Part shown: positions 36,751 through 45,809 of the stretch, piece after piece
Numbering within the stretch: position 1 is the first letter of the stretch
Layout of the letters: every line of letters starts with the position of its first letter
Assembly: GCA_024244705.1 (NCBI GenBank)
Contig: JAAEOK010000056.1
Coordinates: 1-64,000, forward strand
Direction of reading: 5' to 3'
Length of the DNA: 64,000 nucleotides
Source: Alphaproteobacteria bacterium
GTDB lineage: Bacteria > Pseudomonadota > Alphaproteobacteria > JAAEOK01
Program-made: the position numbers and the translations under genes
Notes under the pieces: generated by a model
Databases searched by the model: none
What the model was told of the DNA's origin: nothing
Seen by the model: only the letters and a program-made list of their open reading frames with translations

Positions 36751-37515
36751 CTATCCTGGCGGCCGGGAGTCGGCCGAGGAGCGCAGCCGTGCCGCGCCGA
36801 CCGGATATCGCGCCTGTCGTGCCGGGACCACGAGCCGGGCCCGCCGCGGCTCCGGGGTCGCGGCATAGAGCTGTTTCGAGGCCTCGACCAAGGTCACGCC
36901 GGCGAAACCGGGGAACCAGCGGCTGCCGACATTCTCCCAGGCGACGGCCGAGGCCAGCCACGGTCGTTGGCGTAGCGGGGGAACGTAGAGCGCGTGTGCC
37001 GACTGGGTCGGCGTAAACATGTTGTCGCGCAAAACGCGGGTCAGCTGTGCCACCGAATAGGGGTAGCCGAGACCGAACGGGGTCTTGTCATAGCGCGCCC
37101 ACACCCCGCGGCGGTTGGGAACCACGATCAACAGCCGGCCGTTGCCGGACAAGACACGCCATAACTCCCTGAGCGTCGCACCCATCGATTCGCTGTGCTC
37201 GAGCGCGTGGACGGCGAGAATGCGGTCGACCGAGAGATCGGGCAACGGCAGGTCGCTCTCATCGGCAAGCGCTGTGGCGTTGGCATCGTCGGCAGGCCAG
37301 TGCAATACCCCCTGCGCCGGCGGCATGACCGCGATGACCCGCGCCGCGGTTTCCTTGAACGGGCGCAGATAGGGCGCCGGATAGCCGAGACCGAGCACCG
37401 CCAGGCCACGGACGTCCGGCCACATCCTGGCGATCGCCGCGCGGATCATGCGCCGCGCCACCGCGCCCCGGCCGCTGACATAGAAATCTCTGAGATCGAC
37501 CACGTCCTGCCGCAT
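36751..37515 (-). CDS. Class I SAM-dependent methyltransferase
   Basis: The 254-residue Rossmann-type methyltransferase has VLGLGYPAPYLRPF as the SAM glycine loop, a DRILAVHALEHSE motif IV and GRLLIVVPNRRGVWAR as motif VI. Methyltransferase_11-like. The acceptor is unknown. The last 30-40 residues are low in complexity and basic. It is read in the same direction as the aromatic operon, with 96 bases between, and is divergent from the GST at 37643. Confidence 0.82.
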   Translation of the reverse strand: MRQDVVDLRDFYVSGRGAVARRMIRAAIARMWPDVRGLAVLGLGYPAPYLRPFKETAARVIAVMPPAQGVLHWPADDANATALADESDLPLPDLSVDRILAVHALEHSESMGATLRELWRVLSGNGRLLIVVPNRRGVWARYDKTPFGLGYPYSVAQLTRVLRDNMFTPTQSAHALYVPPLRQRPWLASAVAWENVGSRWFPGFAGVTLVEASKQLYAATPEPRRARLVVPARQARYPVGAARLRSSADSRPPG

Positions 37516-37642
37516 CGGACCCGCGCCTCACCTGTCTCCCCGCCAATTCGACCGTTCCAGTCTATCACATCTGGGCGGGCATGGCGTTGGGTGTTATACC
37601 ATCGCCCCACACAATCCCCAGCGATCCGAAGGATCCCAATCC

Positions 37643-38248
37643 ATGAAGCTGCGTTACGCTCCCACCTCGCCCTATGTCCGCAAGGTCGTGGTCTGCCTTC
37701 ACGAACTCGGCCTCGACGACCGAGTCGAGCGCATTGCCACCAACGTCTGGGATCCCGAAACCGACATCGGCGGGACCAATCCCCTCGGCAAGGTTCCGGC
37801 ACTGGTCCTGGATGACGGCATGGTGCTGTTCGATTCTCCCGTCATCTGCGAATACATCAACGACCTCACCGGCGGAACGCTGTTCAGCAGCGGCGACGAC
37901 CGCTGGTGGGCGCTACGGCTCGAGGCCCTCGCCGACGGCATTCTCGACGCCGCCATCCTGCGTCTCCTCGAAGGCCGGCGGCCGGAAAATCTCCAGTCCG
38001 CCGATTGGTCGGCGCGCCAGAGGCGTGCCATCGACCGGGCCTTGGACGTGCTGGAAGCCGAAGTCGAACATTGGGGCGAAACACCGACCATCGGCCACAT
38101 CACCGCCGGCTGCGCCTTGGGCTATCTCGACTTCCGTTTCGGCCATGAGGACTGGCGCCCGGGACGCGCCAAGCTCGCGTCCTGGTATGAGGCGTTCGCC
38201 GCCCGACCGTCGATGCAGGCCTCGGTTCCCAAAGACCCGCCGGCTTGA
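37643..38248 (+). CDS. Glutathione S-transferase family protein
   Basis: The 201-residue protein has an N-terminal thioredoxin fold starting MKLRYAPTSPYVRKVVVC, with the cis-Pro in GKVPALVLDDG and the glutathione-binding DSPVICEYIND. The C-terminal helical domain has ITAGCALGYLDFRFG. It most resembles the YibF-like class. AAGGA precedes the ATG. It is first of three genes in one direction with the dehalogenase and D-cysteine desulfhydrase. Confidence 0.9.
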   Translation: MKLRYAPTSPYVRKVVVCLHELGLDDRVERIATNVWDPETDIGGTNPLGKVPALVLDDGMVLFDSPVICEYINDLTGGTLFSSGDDRWWALRLEALADGILDAAILRLLEGRRPENLQSADWSARQRRAIDRALDVLEAEVEHWGETPTIGHITAGCALGYLDFRFGHEDWRPGRAKLASWYEAFAARPSMQASVPKDPPA

Positions 38249-38270
38249 ACTTACCAAACGGGAAACGACT

Positions 38271-38984
38271 ATGGATTTGTCCTCGTTCGACGCCCTCACC
38301 TTCGATTGCTACGGCACCCTGATCGACTGGGAGAGCGGAATCGCGGCCGCGCTTCGCCCGTGGTCCGAAAGACGCGGCCTCGGCCTCGACGACGGCGCCC
38401 TTGTGGCGCTGTTTTCGAGGCACGAATCGGCGGTGCAGGAGGCGCGGCCCGACGCCCTCTATCCGGAGATCCTGGCCGGCGTACTCGACCGCATGGCGGC
38501 CGAGATCGGCGCCGAGGCGGATGCCGCCGACCGCGCCGCCTTCTCCGGTTCGGTCGCCGATTGGCCGCCATTCGCCGACAGCGCCGCCGCTCTCGCCCAG
38601 TTGCACAAGCATTACAAGCTGGCGGTGTTGTCGAACATCGACCGGGAAACATTTCGTCCCAGCAACGACAGGCTGGGGGTCGCGTTCGACCTCATCGTCA
38701 CCGCCCAGGATGTCGGCAGCTACAAGCCCGCGCTCAACCACTTTCACGTCGGCATCGCGGAACTGGCGGCGATGGGCATTCCGCAGGATCGTGTCCTCCA
38801 CGTCGCCCAGAGCCTGTTCCACGATCACGTCCCGGCCAAATCGCTCGGCCTCGCGACGGTGTGGATCAACCGCCAGGCCGGCCAGGATGGAGCGACCCCG
38901 CCGCCGCCGGTCGACGTGACGCCGGACCTCGAATTCCCGACCTTGCAGGCCTTCGCCGACGCGGTCGAGGCGACGCCCGAATAG
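38271..38984 (+). CDS. Haloacid dehalogenase type II-like hydrolase
   Basis: The 237-residue HAD hydrolase has motif I FDCYGTLIDWESG with the nucleophilic Asp, motif II LAVLSNIDRE and motif III SYKPALNHF with lysine. HVAQSLFHDHVPAKSLG is the type II haloacid dehalogenase form of motif IV. The family hydrolyses (S)-2-haloacids, but many members act on other small acids or phosphates. ATG 38271 lies 22 bases after the GST stop. Start choice is supported by motif I lying at residue 10. Confidence 0.88.
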   Translation: MDLSSFDALTFDCYGTLIDWESGIAAALRPWSERRGLGLDDGALVALFSRHESAVQEARPDALYPEILAGVLDRMAAEIGAEADAADRAAFSGSVADWPPFADSAAALAQLHKHYKLAVLSNIDRETFRPSNDRLGVAFDLIVTAQDVGSYKPALNHFHVGIAELAAMGIPQDRVLHVAQSLFHDHVPAKSLGLATVWINRQAGQDGATPPPPVDVTPDLEFPTLQAFADAVEATPE

Positions 38985-38991
38985 GGGAGAC

Positions 38992-39987
38992 ATGAACCTC
39001 GATAGCTTCGCGCGTATCGAGCTCCAGGATGCTCCGACGCCGTTCGAGCCGCTGCACCGCTTGTCGGCCGACCTCGGCGGTCCGTCGATCTTTGCCAAAC
39101 GCGACGATTTGTTCGGTATCGGCGGCGGCGGCAGCAAATGCCGCAAGCTGGAATTCGCCGCGGCGGCGGCGCGCGCCGAGGACGCCGATGTCATCATCAC
39201 CGCCGGCGGCTATCAGTCCAATCATTGCCGGCAGACGGCCGCCGTGGCGGCCAAGCTGGGCCTCGATTGCGAGCTCGTCCTGTCCCGCAACGTGCCCTAT
39301 GACGGCGCGGATTACGGCGTCAGCGGCAATTTCCTTTTAGACCGCCTATTCGGGGCCAAGCTCCACCTTCATCCCGGCGGCACCGACCGCGATGCGGCAA
39401 TGGCTGAGCTTGCCGCGGAATCGCGGGCGGGCGGCCGGCGGCCTTATATCGTCCCGGTGGGCGCGTCCTATCCGCTCGGCTGCCTCGGCTATGTGCGGGC
39501 GGCGCAGGAGATCGAGGCCCAAGCCGAGGCGGGTGGGCTCGACATCGATTGCATCGTCGTCGCATCCTCGAGCGGTGGAACGCTGGCCGGCCTCGCCGTG
39601 GGTTTCGAGCTCTCCTCCCGGCCGATTCGATTGATCGGCATCGATGTCGACCGCGAGGCGGAGAATCTCGACCGCGTCGTGCTGCCATTGGTGCGGGAAA
39701 CGCTCGACTTGCTCGGAAAATCCCCACATCTCGACTGTGTGGCCGTCGATTTTCTGTCCGGCTATGCCGGCGCCGGTTATGGGCGACCGACGGAGACGAT
39801 GGTCGAGGCGGTCGAACTGACCGCGCGCCGCGAGGGCATGCTGCTCGACCCGGTCTACAGCGGAAAGGCGATGGCAGGGCTTATCGATCTGTGCCGCTCC
39901 GGCGAGCTGAAGCGGGGCGAGACGGTGGTTTTCCTGCATACCGGCGGTGCGCCGGGGCTATTCGGCTATCGCGCCTATTTCGACTGA
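38992..39987 (+). CDS. dcyD: D-cysteine desulfhydrase / ACC deaminase family
   Basis: The 331-residue fold-type II PLP enzyme has the Schiff-base lysine region FGIGGGGSKCRKLEF and the family's AGGYQSNHCRQTAA motif, as well as SSGGTLAGLAVG for phosphate binding. It probably converts D-cysteine to pyruvate, sulfide and ammonia, though 1-aminocyclopropane-1-carboxylate deaminase is a close relative. AGGGGA precedes the ATG. Its last 130 bases are duplicated 1.58 kb downstream (39858-39992 and 41440-41573). Confidence 0.87.
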   Translation: MNLDSFARIELQDAPTPFEPLHRLSADLGGPSIFAKRDDLFGIGGGGSKCRKLEFAAAAARAEDADVIITAGGYQSNHCRQTAAVAAKLGLDCELVLSRNVPYDGADYGVSGNFLLDRLFGAKLHLHPGGTDRDAAMAELAAESRAGGRRPYIVPVGASYPLGCLGYVRAAQEIEAQAEAGGLDIDCIVVASSSGGTLAGLAVGFELSSRPIRLIGIDVDREAENLDRVVLPLVRETLDLLGKSPHLDCVAVDFLSGYAGAGYGRPTETMVEAVELTARREGMLLDPVYSGKAMAGLIDLCRSGELKRGETVVFLHTGGAPGLFGYRAYFD

Positions 39988-39992
39988 CGATC
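39858..39992 (+). repeat. Direct repeat copy 1 (3' end of dcyD, in frame)
   Basis: These 135 bases cover the last 43 codons of the intact desulfhydrase gene, its stop and five more bases. The same sequence recurs at 41440-41573 with four substitutions, a short diverged block and one lost base. Weaker similarity continues for about 18 bases past both copies. On the minus strand, the sequence just past copy 1 codes for a LVDGGTDRQSK tail like the FVDRGKDRQSK end of the small gene at 41556. Confidence 0.85.
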
Positions 39993-40150
39993 AGTACCGC
40001 CATCGACGAGGTGTTGGACCGCGACCCGTGCCTCGTCTTGGCCAAACCCGCTTCTCGGCAAGGTTCCCTAGCCTATCGCTAGCGAACTTCGACGTACCAA
40101 AATTAGTCGTTTCCGCCGAAAATCCCGGAATGCTGGAAAAGGACCTCGAA

Positions 40151-41425
40151 ATGCCAATCGAAAAAGTAGAGACGCTCGTTGTTGGCGGCGGCCAAGCCGG
40201 GTTGGCTATGAGCGAGCACCTGAGCAACTGCGGCATAGATCACCTCGTTCTGGAGCGGAATCGAATTGCCGAACGCTGGCGCTCGGAAAGATGGGATTCT
40301 CTGGTTGCCAATGGTCCGGCCTGGCACGATCGGTTCCCGGGCATGGAGTTTTCGGATGTCGAGCCCGATGCCTTTGCCCCCAAGGAGAGGGTTGCGGACT
40401 ATTTCGTCGCCTACGCAGAACGGATCAATGCCCCTATCCGCTGCGGCGTGGAGGTAAAGGAAGTGCAAAGGAACGATGGCCGGCCCGGCTTTCGTGTCGA
40501 AACGTCGGATGGCGTGATCGAGGCCACCAACGTTGTTGCCGCCACCGGACCTTTCCAACGCCCTGTCATTCCAGCAATTGTTCCGGAAGATGCGGGCATC
40601 ATGCAGATCCATTCCAACGCCTACCGCAATCCCGACCAGTTGCCTGAGGGTGCGGTGCTGGTGATCGGAGCGGGATCTTCGGGGGCGCAGATCGCGGACG
40701 AACTGTTGCGTGCGGGAAAGCGTGTTTACCTCTCGGTCGGACCGCACGACCGCCCCCCGCGAAGCTATCGCGGGCGTGACTTCTGCTGGTGGCTGGGGGT
40801 CCTCGGCAAGTGGGATGCCGCGGCCATGGAACCGGGCACGGAACATGTCACGATTTCGGTGAGCGGTGCCTATGGCGGCGATACGGTCGACTTCCGGCGT
40901 CTTGCTGCGCAGGGAATGACGCTCGTCGGTCGGACGGAAACATTCAAAGACGGTGTGATGACCTTCGCGCCGGACCTTGCAGACAATATTGAGCGAGGGG
41001 ATGCCAACTATCTGTCGTTGCTGGACGAAGCCGACGCTTATGTTGACCGCAATGGTCTCGACCTTCCGGAGGAGCCTGAGGCCCGCAAGATCGATCCGGA
41101 CCCGGACTGCGCGACCAATCCCATTCTCGAGTTGAATCTGGCGGAGGCTGAAATAACCTCGATAATCTGGGCAACCGGCTTTGCCGTTGATTTCAGCTGG
41201 TTGAAGGTTGATGCGTTCGACGACAATGGCAAGCCAAAGCATCAGCGCGGTATTTCGGCCGAGCCCGGGGTCTATTTCCTGGGATTGCCATGGCAGTCTC
41301 GACGGGCGTCCTCGTTCATCTGGGGCGTCTGGCACGACGCCAAGTTTCTGGCAGACCATATTTCCACGCAACGCAAGTATCTGGAGCACCATGCTTCAGC
41401 GCAACGCGCGGCCGGAGTCGTTTAG
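40151..41425 (+). CDS. FAD/NAD(P)-dependent flavin monooxygenase (FMO/CzcO-like)
   Basis: The 424-residue flavoprotein has an N-terminal FAD site (VVGGGQAGLAMSEHL), the NADPH site VIGAGSSGAQIADELLR, and the FMO-like AATGPFQRPVIP and IIWATGFAVDFSWL segments. It resembles YUCCA/CzcO-type monooxygenases that oxygenate N, S or carbonyl groups of small molecules. ATG 40151 is favoured over ATG 40130, since AAGGAC precedes it. Codon use looks less GC-biased than in the neighbours. It lies wholly between two direct repeats of dcyD, so it appears to be an inserted gene. Substrate unknown. Confidence 0.85.
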   Translation: MPIEKVETLVVGGGQAGLAMSEHLSNCGIDHLVLERNRIAERWRSERWDSLVANGPAWHDRFPGMEFSDVEPDAFAPKERVADYFVAYAERINAPIRCGVEVKEVQRNDGRPGFRVETSDGVIEATNVVAATGPFQRPVIPAIVPEDAGIMQIHSNAYRNPDQLPEGAVLVIGAGSSGAQIADELLRAGKRVYLSVGPHDRPPRSYRGRDFCWWLGVLGKWDAAAMEPGTEHVTISVSGAYGGDTVDFRRLAAQGMTLVGRTETFKDGVMTFAPDLADNIERGDANYLSLLDEADAYVDRNGLDLPEEPEARKIDPDPDCATNPILELNLAEAEITSIIWATGFAVDFSWLKVDAFDDNGKPKHQRGISAEPGVYFLGLPWQSRRASSFIWGVWHDAKFLADHISTQRKYLEHHASAQRAAGVV

Positions 41426-41439
41426 CCACAAGGCAACAG

Positions 41440-41573
41440 CAGCGGAAAGGCCATGGCAGGGCTTATCGATCTGTGCCGGTCCGGCGAGCTGAAGCGGGGC
41501 GAGACGGCGGTATTCCTGCATACCGGCGGTGCGCCGGATTGTCAGGCTATCGCGCCTATTTCGACTGACGATC
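41440..41573 (+). repeat. Direct repeat copy 2 (frameshifted dcyD fragment)
   Basis: This copy repeats the dcyD 3' end. It is cut off at its 5' side just after the monooxygenase gene and has lost one base in the block after GGTGCGCCGG, so the frame no longer reads to the original stop. It is a non-functional gene remnant. Its right end overlaps the last codons of the small minus-strand gene at 41556. Confidence 0.85.
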
Positions 41574-41825
41574 CTTGCCGCGATCGACGAATCTCTGCTT
41601 TACCTTGGCGGCGAATTCCCGGGGATCGTCCCGCGGATCGGTCTCCGACGCGATCTCCCGCAAATCGTCACGAGCGGCTTCGAGCTTCGGCTTGGTCTTG
41701 CGCCATGCCGCTGTCGCCCTCGGCTTGACCTCTTTCTCGACGACTTCGGCCACTTTGGCACGAACCCGCGGATCCTTGCTCAGCTTGGCTGCGGCCTGGA
41801 CGAGAAAGTGGCGCAGGATCGGCAT
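41556..41825 (-). CDS. Small helical, charged hypothetical protein
   Basis: The 89-residue protein starts MPILRHFLVQAAAKLSKDP and is rich in Lys, Arg, Ala and Glu, with no membrane segment or signal. It looks like a single long helix or two helices. I do not recognise the family. The start at ATG 41825 follows a GAAGGAAAG stretch; a start further upstream at 41897 gives an unlikely N-terminus. The C-terminal 5 codons lie in repeat copy 2. A diverged copy of its tail also follows repeat copy 1. Confidence 0.6.
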   Translation of the reverse strand: MPILRHFLVQAAAKLSKDPRVRAKVAEVVEKEVKPRATAAWRKTKPKLEAARDDLREIASETDPRDDPREFAAKVKQRFVDRGKDRQSK

Positions 41826-41961
41826 CTCGGACGGCTTTCCTTCGATGGGCCAAAGTGCACTATGGCGCGATAAATGAAGCGTGCAGGCTTCGCCCAATTT
41901 CGTACCACGCGTCCGCCCGCTGCGCTATCCTCGATGAACCGACGGGGAGCACACCGGCAAT

Positions 41962-42332
41962 ATGGTCACGCTTGGCCCGATCACGCCGATCGTCAGAGTT
42001 TTCGATGAACGCAAGGCGCGCGAGTTCTATGTCGACTTCCTCGACTTCACCGTCGCCTGGGAACATCGGTTCGGAGACAACTTTCCGCTCTATATGGCGG
42101 TCACCCGGGACGGCTGCACGATCCACCTCTCGGAACATCATGGCGATTGCCCCCCCGCGCCTCGATCCGGATCGAGGTCGAGGACGTGGAAGGCCTGCAG
42201 CGGCAGCTTGCCGGCAAGGACTATATGTTCGCCAAGCCGGAATGCGAGGAAATGCCCTGGAATTCGAAGGAACTTGTCGTCACCGATCCGTTCGGCAATC
42301 GCCTCGTCTTCTTCGAGCCGGCCGACCGGTGA
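41962..42332 (+). pseudogene. VOC/glyoxalase superfamily protein, frameshifted in a C7 run
   Basis: The first part (from ATG 41962) reads as a glyoxalase/bleomycin-resistance fold protein: MVTLGPITPIVRVFDERKAR, then YVDFLDFTVAWEH and IHLSEHHGDC. At the seven-cytosine run at about 42150 it leaves frame. The rest continues in another frame as IRIEVEDVEGLQRQLAGKDY, and ends with VVTDPFGNRLVFFEPADR. Deleting one C restores an unbroken protein of about 122 residues. This may be a real null mutation, slip-strand variation or a sequencing error. Confidence 0.75.
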
Positions 42333-42450
42333 TAGCGACCGTTCGATTGCCGCGACGGCCGTTTTCCCAAATCCAGAGACCCGCTCCTTGATACCGCGCC
42401 GGAGACGGCCACCGCGGATATCCCGGTCATGGCCGGTTAAGACCGGAACC

Positions 42451-42493
42451 CGGCATGCGCATGCCGAATCCCGGCCCGTAATCCGAGGCCGGG
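42451..42493. other. 16-bp perfect palindrome and hairpin downstream of mscL
   Basis: 42451-42466 is a perfect 16-base palindrome, CGGCATGCGCATGCCG. Right after it, CCCGGCC (42470-42476) pairs with GGCCGGG (42487-42493). On the minus strand these follow the mscL stop and may end its transcript, but there is no T-run. The whole stretch 42333-42528 shows no gene. Confidence 0.4.
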
Positions 42494-42528
42494 CTGGACC
42501 CGTCGCGAGGCCGACAGGCCGTTAAGGC

Positions 42529-42954
42529 CTAAGCCGAACGGCTCTTCAGGATGTCGCGGATTTCCTCGAGGAGGACTTGTTCCGCGGGCGGCGCCGGCGG
42601 CTCCGCCGGAGCTTCCTCTTCCACCTTCTTGAGGCGGTTGATCTGTTTGATCAGCAAGAAGATCGCGAAGGCCACGATGACGAAGCTGATTATGGTGTTG
42701 ATGAACAAACCGTAATTGAGTGTCGTGGCGCCGGCTTCCTTGGCCGCCTCGAGAGTCGGGTAGCTGCCATCGCCCGACAAGACGATGAAGAAGTCGGTGA
42801 AATCGACGCCGCCGAGCAGCATACCGATCGGCGGCATGATGACATCCGACACCAGCGATTTGACGATCGTGCCGAATGCGGCGCCGATGACGATGCCAAC
42901 GGCCATGTCGACGACATTGCCGCGCATGGCGAAATCTTTGAATTCCTGAAGCAT
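42529..42954 (-). CDS. mscL: Large-conductance mechanosensitive channel MscL
   Basis: This 141-residue inner-membrane channel opens under membrane tension and releases solutes on osmotic downshock. The first helix [24 protein letters not shown] and second helix [24 protein letters not shown], then a C-terminal basic/acidic helix, are all classical. The periplasmic loop between them is a little long (about 30 residues). AAGGGG precedes the ATG. It is transcribed alone. Confidence 0.96.
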   Translation of the reverse strand: MLQEFKDFAMRGNVVDMAVGIVIGAAFGTIVKSLVSDVIMPPIGMLLGGVDFTDFFIVLSGDGSYPTLEAAKEAGATTLNYGLFINTIISFVIVAFAIFLLIKQINRLKKVEEEAPAEPPAPPAEQVLLEEIRDILKSRSA

Positions 42955-43071
42955 GGGCAGCCCCTTTTTTGGTCGAGATCAATGACGGGTTTTGGCTCGA
43001 CGGCCAATTAATCTAACAATTGTTCTCTAACATGTGTTGTCGGATCACGAAATAGCGGCATCGGCGCATGC

Positions 43072-43536
43072 CTAGCCTGGGGAACGGCGCCCGGTCGAAT
43101 CGATCCGTGACCGTGCCAAATCGATCACCCGCACCGTCTCCGACCACAAGCCCAAGGCGTCGATTGCGTCGCGCCCGAACCATGCCGCCTCGGCGGCATC
43201 ACCGCCGGCCACGGCCTCCCCGGCCCGCCACACGGCTGCCACCTCGACCAGCGTGTAGTGGTATTCGACCGCACCGGTGTCGTCCCGTGTGATCGAATCG
43301 ACCACATCGACAATAGAGATGGGGTCGGCGTCGATTCCGGTTTCCTCGAGAACTTCGCGGCGCGCCGCCTCGAACACGGTCTCGCCCAGCTTTTGGGCGC
43401 CGCCCGGCAAGCCCCATTGACCCTGGCGTGGCGCCTTGGCGCGGCGCACCAGCAGCACCTCGCCGGCGCGCCAAACGACGACACCGACGCCGACCAGCGG
43501 GCGTGCCGGATAGCGACGCGGCGAAGATGCAATCAT
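43072..43536 (-). CDS. NUDIX hydrolase (ADP-ribose pyrophosphatase-like)
   Basis: The 154-residue protein has a canonical Nudix box, GAQKLGETVFEAARREVLEE, with the divalent metal glutamates in REVLEETGI. It is preceded by LPGG. It begins GVGVVVWRAGEVLLVRR, like the NUDIX hydrolases of the DUF4743/YjhB type. It hydrolyses a nucleoside diphosphate linked to another moiety; the exact substrate is unknown. It is monocistronic and convergent with nothing nearby. Confidence 0.9.
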   Translation of the reverse strand: MIASSPRRYPARPLVGVGVVVWRAGEVLLVRRAKAPRQGQWGLPGGAQKLGETVFEAARREVLEETGIDADPISIVDVVDSITRDDTGAVEYHYTLVEVAAVWRAGEAVAGGDAAEAAWFGRDAIDALGLWSETVRVIDLARSRIDSTGRRSPG

Positions 43537-43627
43537 GAGGCCGGACGCAGAGGGCTAGCTTTGGAACTCGCCAAAACCGCCCCCGGTCCGCGGCGAGACA
43601 CGATGCGGCCGCGCGCTCGTCGACCGG

Positions 43628-44350
43628 TCAGTGCATATATTGACCGCCATTCACCGACAACGTCGAGCCGGTGATGAACCCGGCATCGTCGGCGGCGAGG
43701 AACAGCACGCATTTGGCGATTTCCTCGGGTTCACCGAGGCGGCCCACCGGGATCTGGGCGACGATCTGTTCGAGGATCTTCTCCGGCACGGCGCGCACCA
43801 TCTCGGTGCCGATATAGCCCGGCGCCACGACATTGGCGGTGATGCCCTTACGCGCGTTTTCCTGGGCCACGGACTTGGTGAACCCGATCAGGCCGGCCTT
43901 CGCCGCGGCATAGTTCGACTGGCCGAGCTGACCTTTCTGGCCGTTGACCGACGAGATATTGACGAGGCGCCCGAAACCTCGTTCGCGCATTCCTTCGATG
44001 ACACAGCGGGTCAGGTTGTACGCCGAATCGAGGTTGGTGCGGATGACGTCGCCCCACTTGCCGGCGTCCATTTTGTGGAGCGTCGTATCCCGCGTGATGC
44101 CCGCGTTGTTGACCAGCACGTCGATCGGACCGAGCTCGGCTTCGACCTTCGCGACGCCCGCCTGGCAGGCATCGAAATCGCCGACATCCCATTTGTAGGC
44201 GTTGATTCCGGTCGCCTCCTTGAACTTCGCCGCCGCTTCGTCATTGCCGCCGTAATTAGCCGCCACCGTGTATCCCGCGTCCTGGAGCGCCGCCGAGATG
44301 GCCGCGCCGATCCCGCGCGTGCCCCCGGTTACCAATGCTACACGTGCCAT
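43628..44350 (-). CDS. phaB: Acetoacetyl-CoA reductase
   Basis: The 240-residue short-chain dehydrogenase reduces acetoacetyl-CoA to (R)-3-hydroxybutyryl-CoA with NADPH for polyhydroxybutyrate. TGGTRGIGAAI is the cofactor loop, NNAGITRD the structural motif, and S(x12)YxxxK is seen as ISSVNGQKG followed by SNYAAAKAG. It ends in GSTLSVNGGQYMH, the PhbB-type C-terminus. ATG 44350 follows AGGA. It lies 158 bases after phaA on the same strand. Confidence 0.95.
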   Translation of the reverse strand: MARVALVTGGTRGIGAAISAALQDAGYTVAANYGGNDEAAAKFKEATGINAYKWDVGDFDACQAGVAKVEAELGPIDVLVNNAGITRDTTLHKMDAGKWGDVIRTNLDSAYNLTRCVIEGMRERGFGRLVNISSVNGQKGQLGQSNYAAAKAGLIGFTKSVAQENARKGITANVVAPGYIGTEMVRAVPEKILEQIVAQIPVGRLGEPEEIAKCVLFLAADDAGFITGSTLSVNGGQYMH

Positions 44351-44508
44351 TGTCCTGTTCCCTATCTTGTCTCTGAAATCATTTCCGGCCAAATTGCCAG
44401 GGCGGCGCATAGCATGCGCCGATCAACCGCGACATTGACATGTATCAAAATCCGGACCGCCCCGATAGGGACGGCCCGGTTCAGCTGTTTATCGGATCGC
44501 CGTGCCGG

Positions 44509-45681
44509 TTAGCGCTCGACGCACATGGCGATACCCATACCGCCGCCGATGCAAAGCGTCGCAAGGCCCTTCTTGGCGTCGCGCTTCTCCATCTCGTGAA
44601 GCAGGGTGACCAGCACCCGCGCCCCCGACGCACCGACCGGGTGGCCGAGCGCGATGGCACCGCCATTGACGTTGACCTTGGCGGTATCCCAGCCGAGATC
44701 CTTGTTGACCGCACAGGCCTGGGCGGCGAAAGCCTCGTTGGCCTCGATCAGGTCGAGGTCGTCGACCGACCAGCCGGCTTTCTCCAGCGCCATTCGACTG
44801 GCGGGAATCGGGCCCGACCCCATGATCGCGGGATCGACGCCGGCGGTGGCCCAAGACACGATGCGGGCCAGCGGCTTGACGCCACGCTTCTCGGCCTCGT
44901 CCGCGCTCATCAGTACCAGCGCGGCGGCGCCGTCGTTGATGCCGGAGGCATTGGCCGCGGTCACCGTGCCGTCCTTGGCGAAGGCCGGACGCAGACCCGA
45001 AACCGATTCGATCGTGGTGCCGGGCTTGGGATGCTCATCGGTGTCGACCACGACCTCACCCTTGCGGGTCTTGATGGTGACCGGGACGATCTCATCCTTG
45101 AACCGGCCGGCCTTTTGCGCCGCTTCCGCCTTCTGCTGCGAGGCGACGGCGAACTCATCCTGCTGCTCGCGGGTGATCTGCCACTTCTCGGCGACATTCT
45201 CTGCGGTGTTGCCCATGTGGTAGCCGTTGAAGGCGTCCCACAGGCCATCCTTGATCATGGTGTCGACCAGGTTGGTATCGCCCATCTTGGTGCCGTTGCG
45301 CAGATGCACGACATGCGGCGCCTGGCTCATGCTCTCCTGGCCGCCGGCGACGATGATATCGCTGTCGCCCATGCTGATCGCCTGGTAGCCGAGCGCCACG
45401 GTGCGCAAGCCGGAGCCGCACAATTGGTTAATGCCGTAGGCTGTCTTTTCGGCCGGAATACCGGCATTGATCGCGGCCTGGCGGGCCGGATTCTGGCCCG
45501 CCCCTGCGGCCAGGATCTGGCCCATGATGACCTCGTCGACGTCCTCGGGCGAAACCTTGGCGCGAGACATCGCCTCGCGAATCGCGACCTCACCCAAATA
45601 GTGGGCGGAAACCGAGCTCAAGCCGCCGTTAAAGGCGCCAACCGGCGTGCGCGCGGCGCCGGCAATCACGATGTCGGACAT
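44509..45681 (-). CDS. phaA: Acetyl-CoA acetyltransferase (beta-ketothiolase)
   Basis: The 390-residue thiolase condenses two acetyl-CoA. The nucleophilic cysteine is in [14 protein letters not shown], the conserved histidine in [16 protein letters not shown], and the second cysteine in [10 protein letters not shown] near the end. The length is standard. AGGAGG stands before the ATG. It precedes phaB in the usual phaA-phaB order and is 129 bases past phaC. Confidence 0.95.
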   Translation of the reverse strand: MSDIVIAGAARTPVGAFNGGLSSVSAHYLGEVAIREAMSRAKVSPEDVDEVIMGQILAAGAGQNPARQAAINAGIPAEKTAYGINQLCGSGLRTVALGYQAISMGDSDIIVAGGQESMSQAPHVVHLRNGTKMGDTNLVDTMIKDGLWDAFNGYHMGNTAENVAEKWQITREQQDEFAVASQQKAEAAQKAGRFKDEIVPVTIKTRKGEVVVDTDEHPKPGTTIESVSGLRPAFAKDGTVTAANASGINDGAAALVLMSADEAEKRGVKPLARIVSWATAGVDPAIMGSGPIPASRMALEKAGWSVDDLDLIEANEAFAAQACAVNKDLGWDTAKVNVNGGAIALGHPVGASGARVLVTLLHEMEKRDAKKGLATLCIGGGMGIAMCVER

Positions 45682-45809
45682 GGATTTCTCCTCCTGAATG
45701 CATTTAACGATGATTCCCGCATCGCGGGCCTGCCATCTCGCAGGTGCAAAAAACTAGCCAAAATGTAAGTCCCGCCCTGTGCCGAAGCAAGGAAATCGTA
45801 ACACCGGCT

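Noticed and set aside
36751-37515. O-methyltransferase partner (FkbG) for the glyceryl-ACP cassette
   Set aside because: This methyltransferase is about 12 kb away, on another operon, and is a general Methyltransferase_11 type protein. Nothing links it to the cassette.
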